From positions 1-60,346 of the forward strand of contig NZ_FCOC02000032.1 in the NCBI RefSeq assembly GCF_001544455.2: a DNA stretch of 60,346 nt, written 5' to 3'. The stretch is from Caballeronia sordidicola. Its GTDB lineage: Bacteria; Pseudomonadota; Gammaproteobacteria; Burkholderiales; Burkholderiaceae. Positions 60,319 through 60,346 of the stretch are shown in pieces. The position numbers and the translations under genes are program-made. The notes below the pieces were generated by a model, which was not told the DNA's origin, did not search any database, and saw nothing but the letters and a program-made list of their open reading frames with translations. The first letter of the stretch is position 1. Every line of letters begins with the position of its first letter.

Positions 60319-60346
60319 ATGGGACAAAGCTATGAACAACTCAGTG
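60319..60346 (+). CDS. Possible IS30-family transposase, N-terminal fragment (window end)
   Basis: An ATG at 60319 opens a frame reading MGQSYEQLS before the window ends. Start sequences of this type (Met-Gly-Gln-x-Tyr-x-x-Leu-Ser) are common in IS30-family transposases, which I recall from memory only. AGGA lies about nine bases upstream. Only nine residues are visible, so the call depends on the neighbouring repeat-like end and needs the adjoining sequence. Confidence 0.4.

Noticed and set aside
1..60346. tRNA, rRNA, CRISPR array or prophage
   Set aside because: No cloverleaf-like segment, repeat-spacer pattern or phage gene was recognised in the gaps. A tRNAscan-SE or CRISPR search could still reveal something I missed.

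Overview
The window looks like a stretch of the main chromosome of a Burkholderia-group betaproteobacterium (Burkholderia, Paraburkholderia or Caballeronia). This rests on high G+C, strongly G/C-ending codons, and the gene order secF-secD-yajC-tgt-queA/recG/oxyR, hrcA-nadK-recN, hemH-hslR-grpE-(thioredoxin-like)-dnaK-dnaJ and folK-pcnB-HAD-hda/purM. The identification comes from reading the sequence; no database search was run. Most of the window is core genome.

Layout. 1-2.2 kb: the end of a YceI-like gene, an MHS-type proton symporter and a BrnT/BrnA toxin-antitoxin pair. 2.3-8.4 kb (minus strand): queA, tgt, yajC, secD and secF, linking queuosine tRNA modification to the Sec accessory complex. 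8.5-14.6 kb: recG, then an oxidative-stress block of oxyR, a small ORF, a catalase, a small membrane protein and dps. 14.7-21.7 kb: ubiA, then a purine group (AzgA-like permease, two tandem related MFS carriers, guanine deaminase, divergent MarR regulator with a palindromic operator candidate). 21.8-29.0 kb (minus strand): proC, a YggS-type PLP protein, glycolate oxidase glcF/glcE/glcD and a D-lactate dehydrogenase-like flavoprotein. 29.1-33.7 kb: PduO-type adenosyltransferase, aroG with a transcription attenuator, tldD and a nitrilase-superfamily amidase. 33.7-43.6 kb: yhdP-like giant envelope protein, glnE, recN, nadK. 43.8-51.7 kb: the heat-shock block. 51.7-58.8 kb: a pabB-pabC fusion, panB, a deoxynucleoside kinase, folK, pcnB, a HAD phosphatase and hda. 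59.0-60.3 kb: purM, then the beginning of what may be an IS30-type transposase cut by the window end.

The most interesting signal is upstream of aroG (minus strand, 31070 down to 30879). A short leader ORF contains eight consecutive aromatic codons (FYFYFFWY). It is followed by mutually exclusive pairings (1:2, 2:3, 3:4) and an intrinsic terminator. This is a complete attenuator by inspection, and it would make DAHP synthase transcription respond to charging of aromatic tRNAs.

Other structures not explained by the genes are: a perfect 14-bp GAAA-capped hairpin inside the first codons of the pabBC fusion, just after dnaJ; a UUCG-capped hairpin between dnaK and dnaJ; an 11-bp paired structure between yajC and secD; a perfect 20-bp palindrome between guaD and marR; a duplicated 9-bp AT-rich element upstream of the catalase; and several small ORFs with good ribosome-binding sites. 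No rRNA, tRNA or CRISPR array was recognised.
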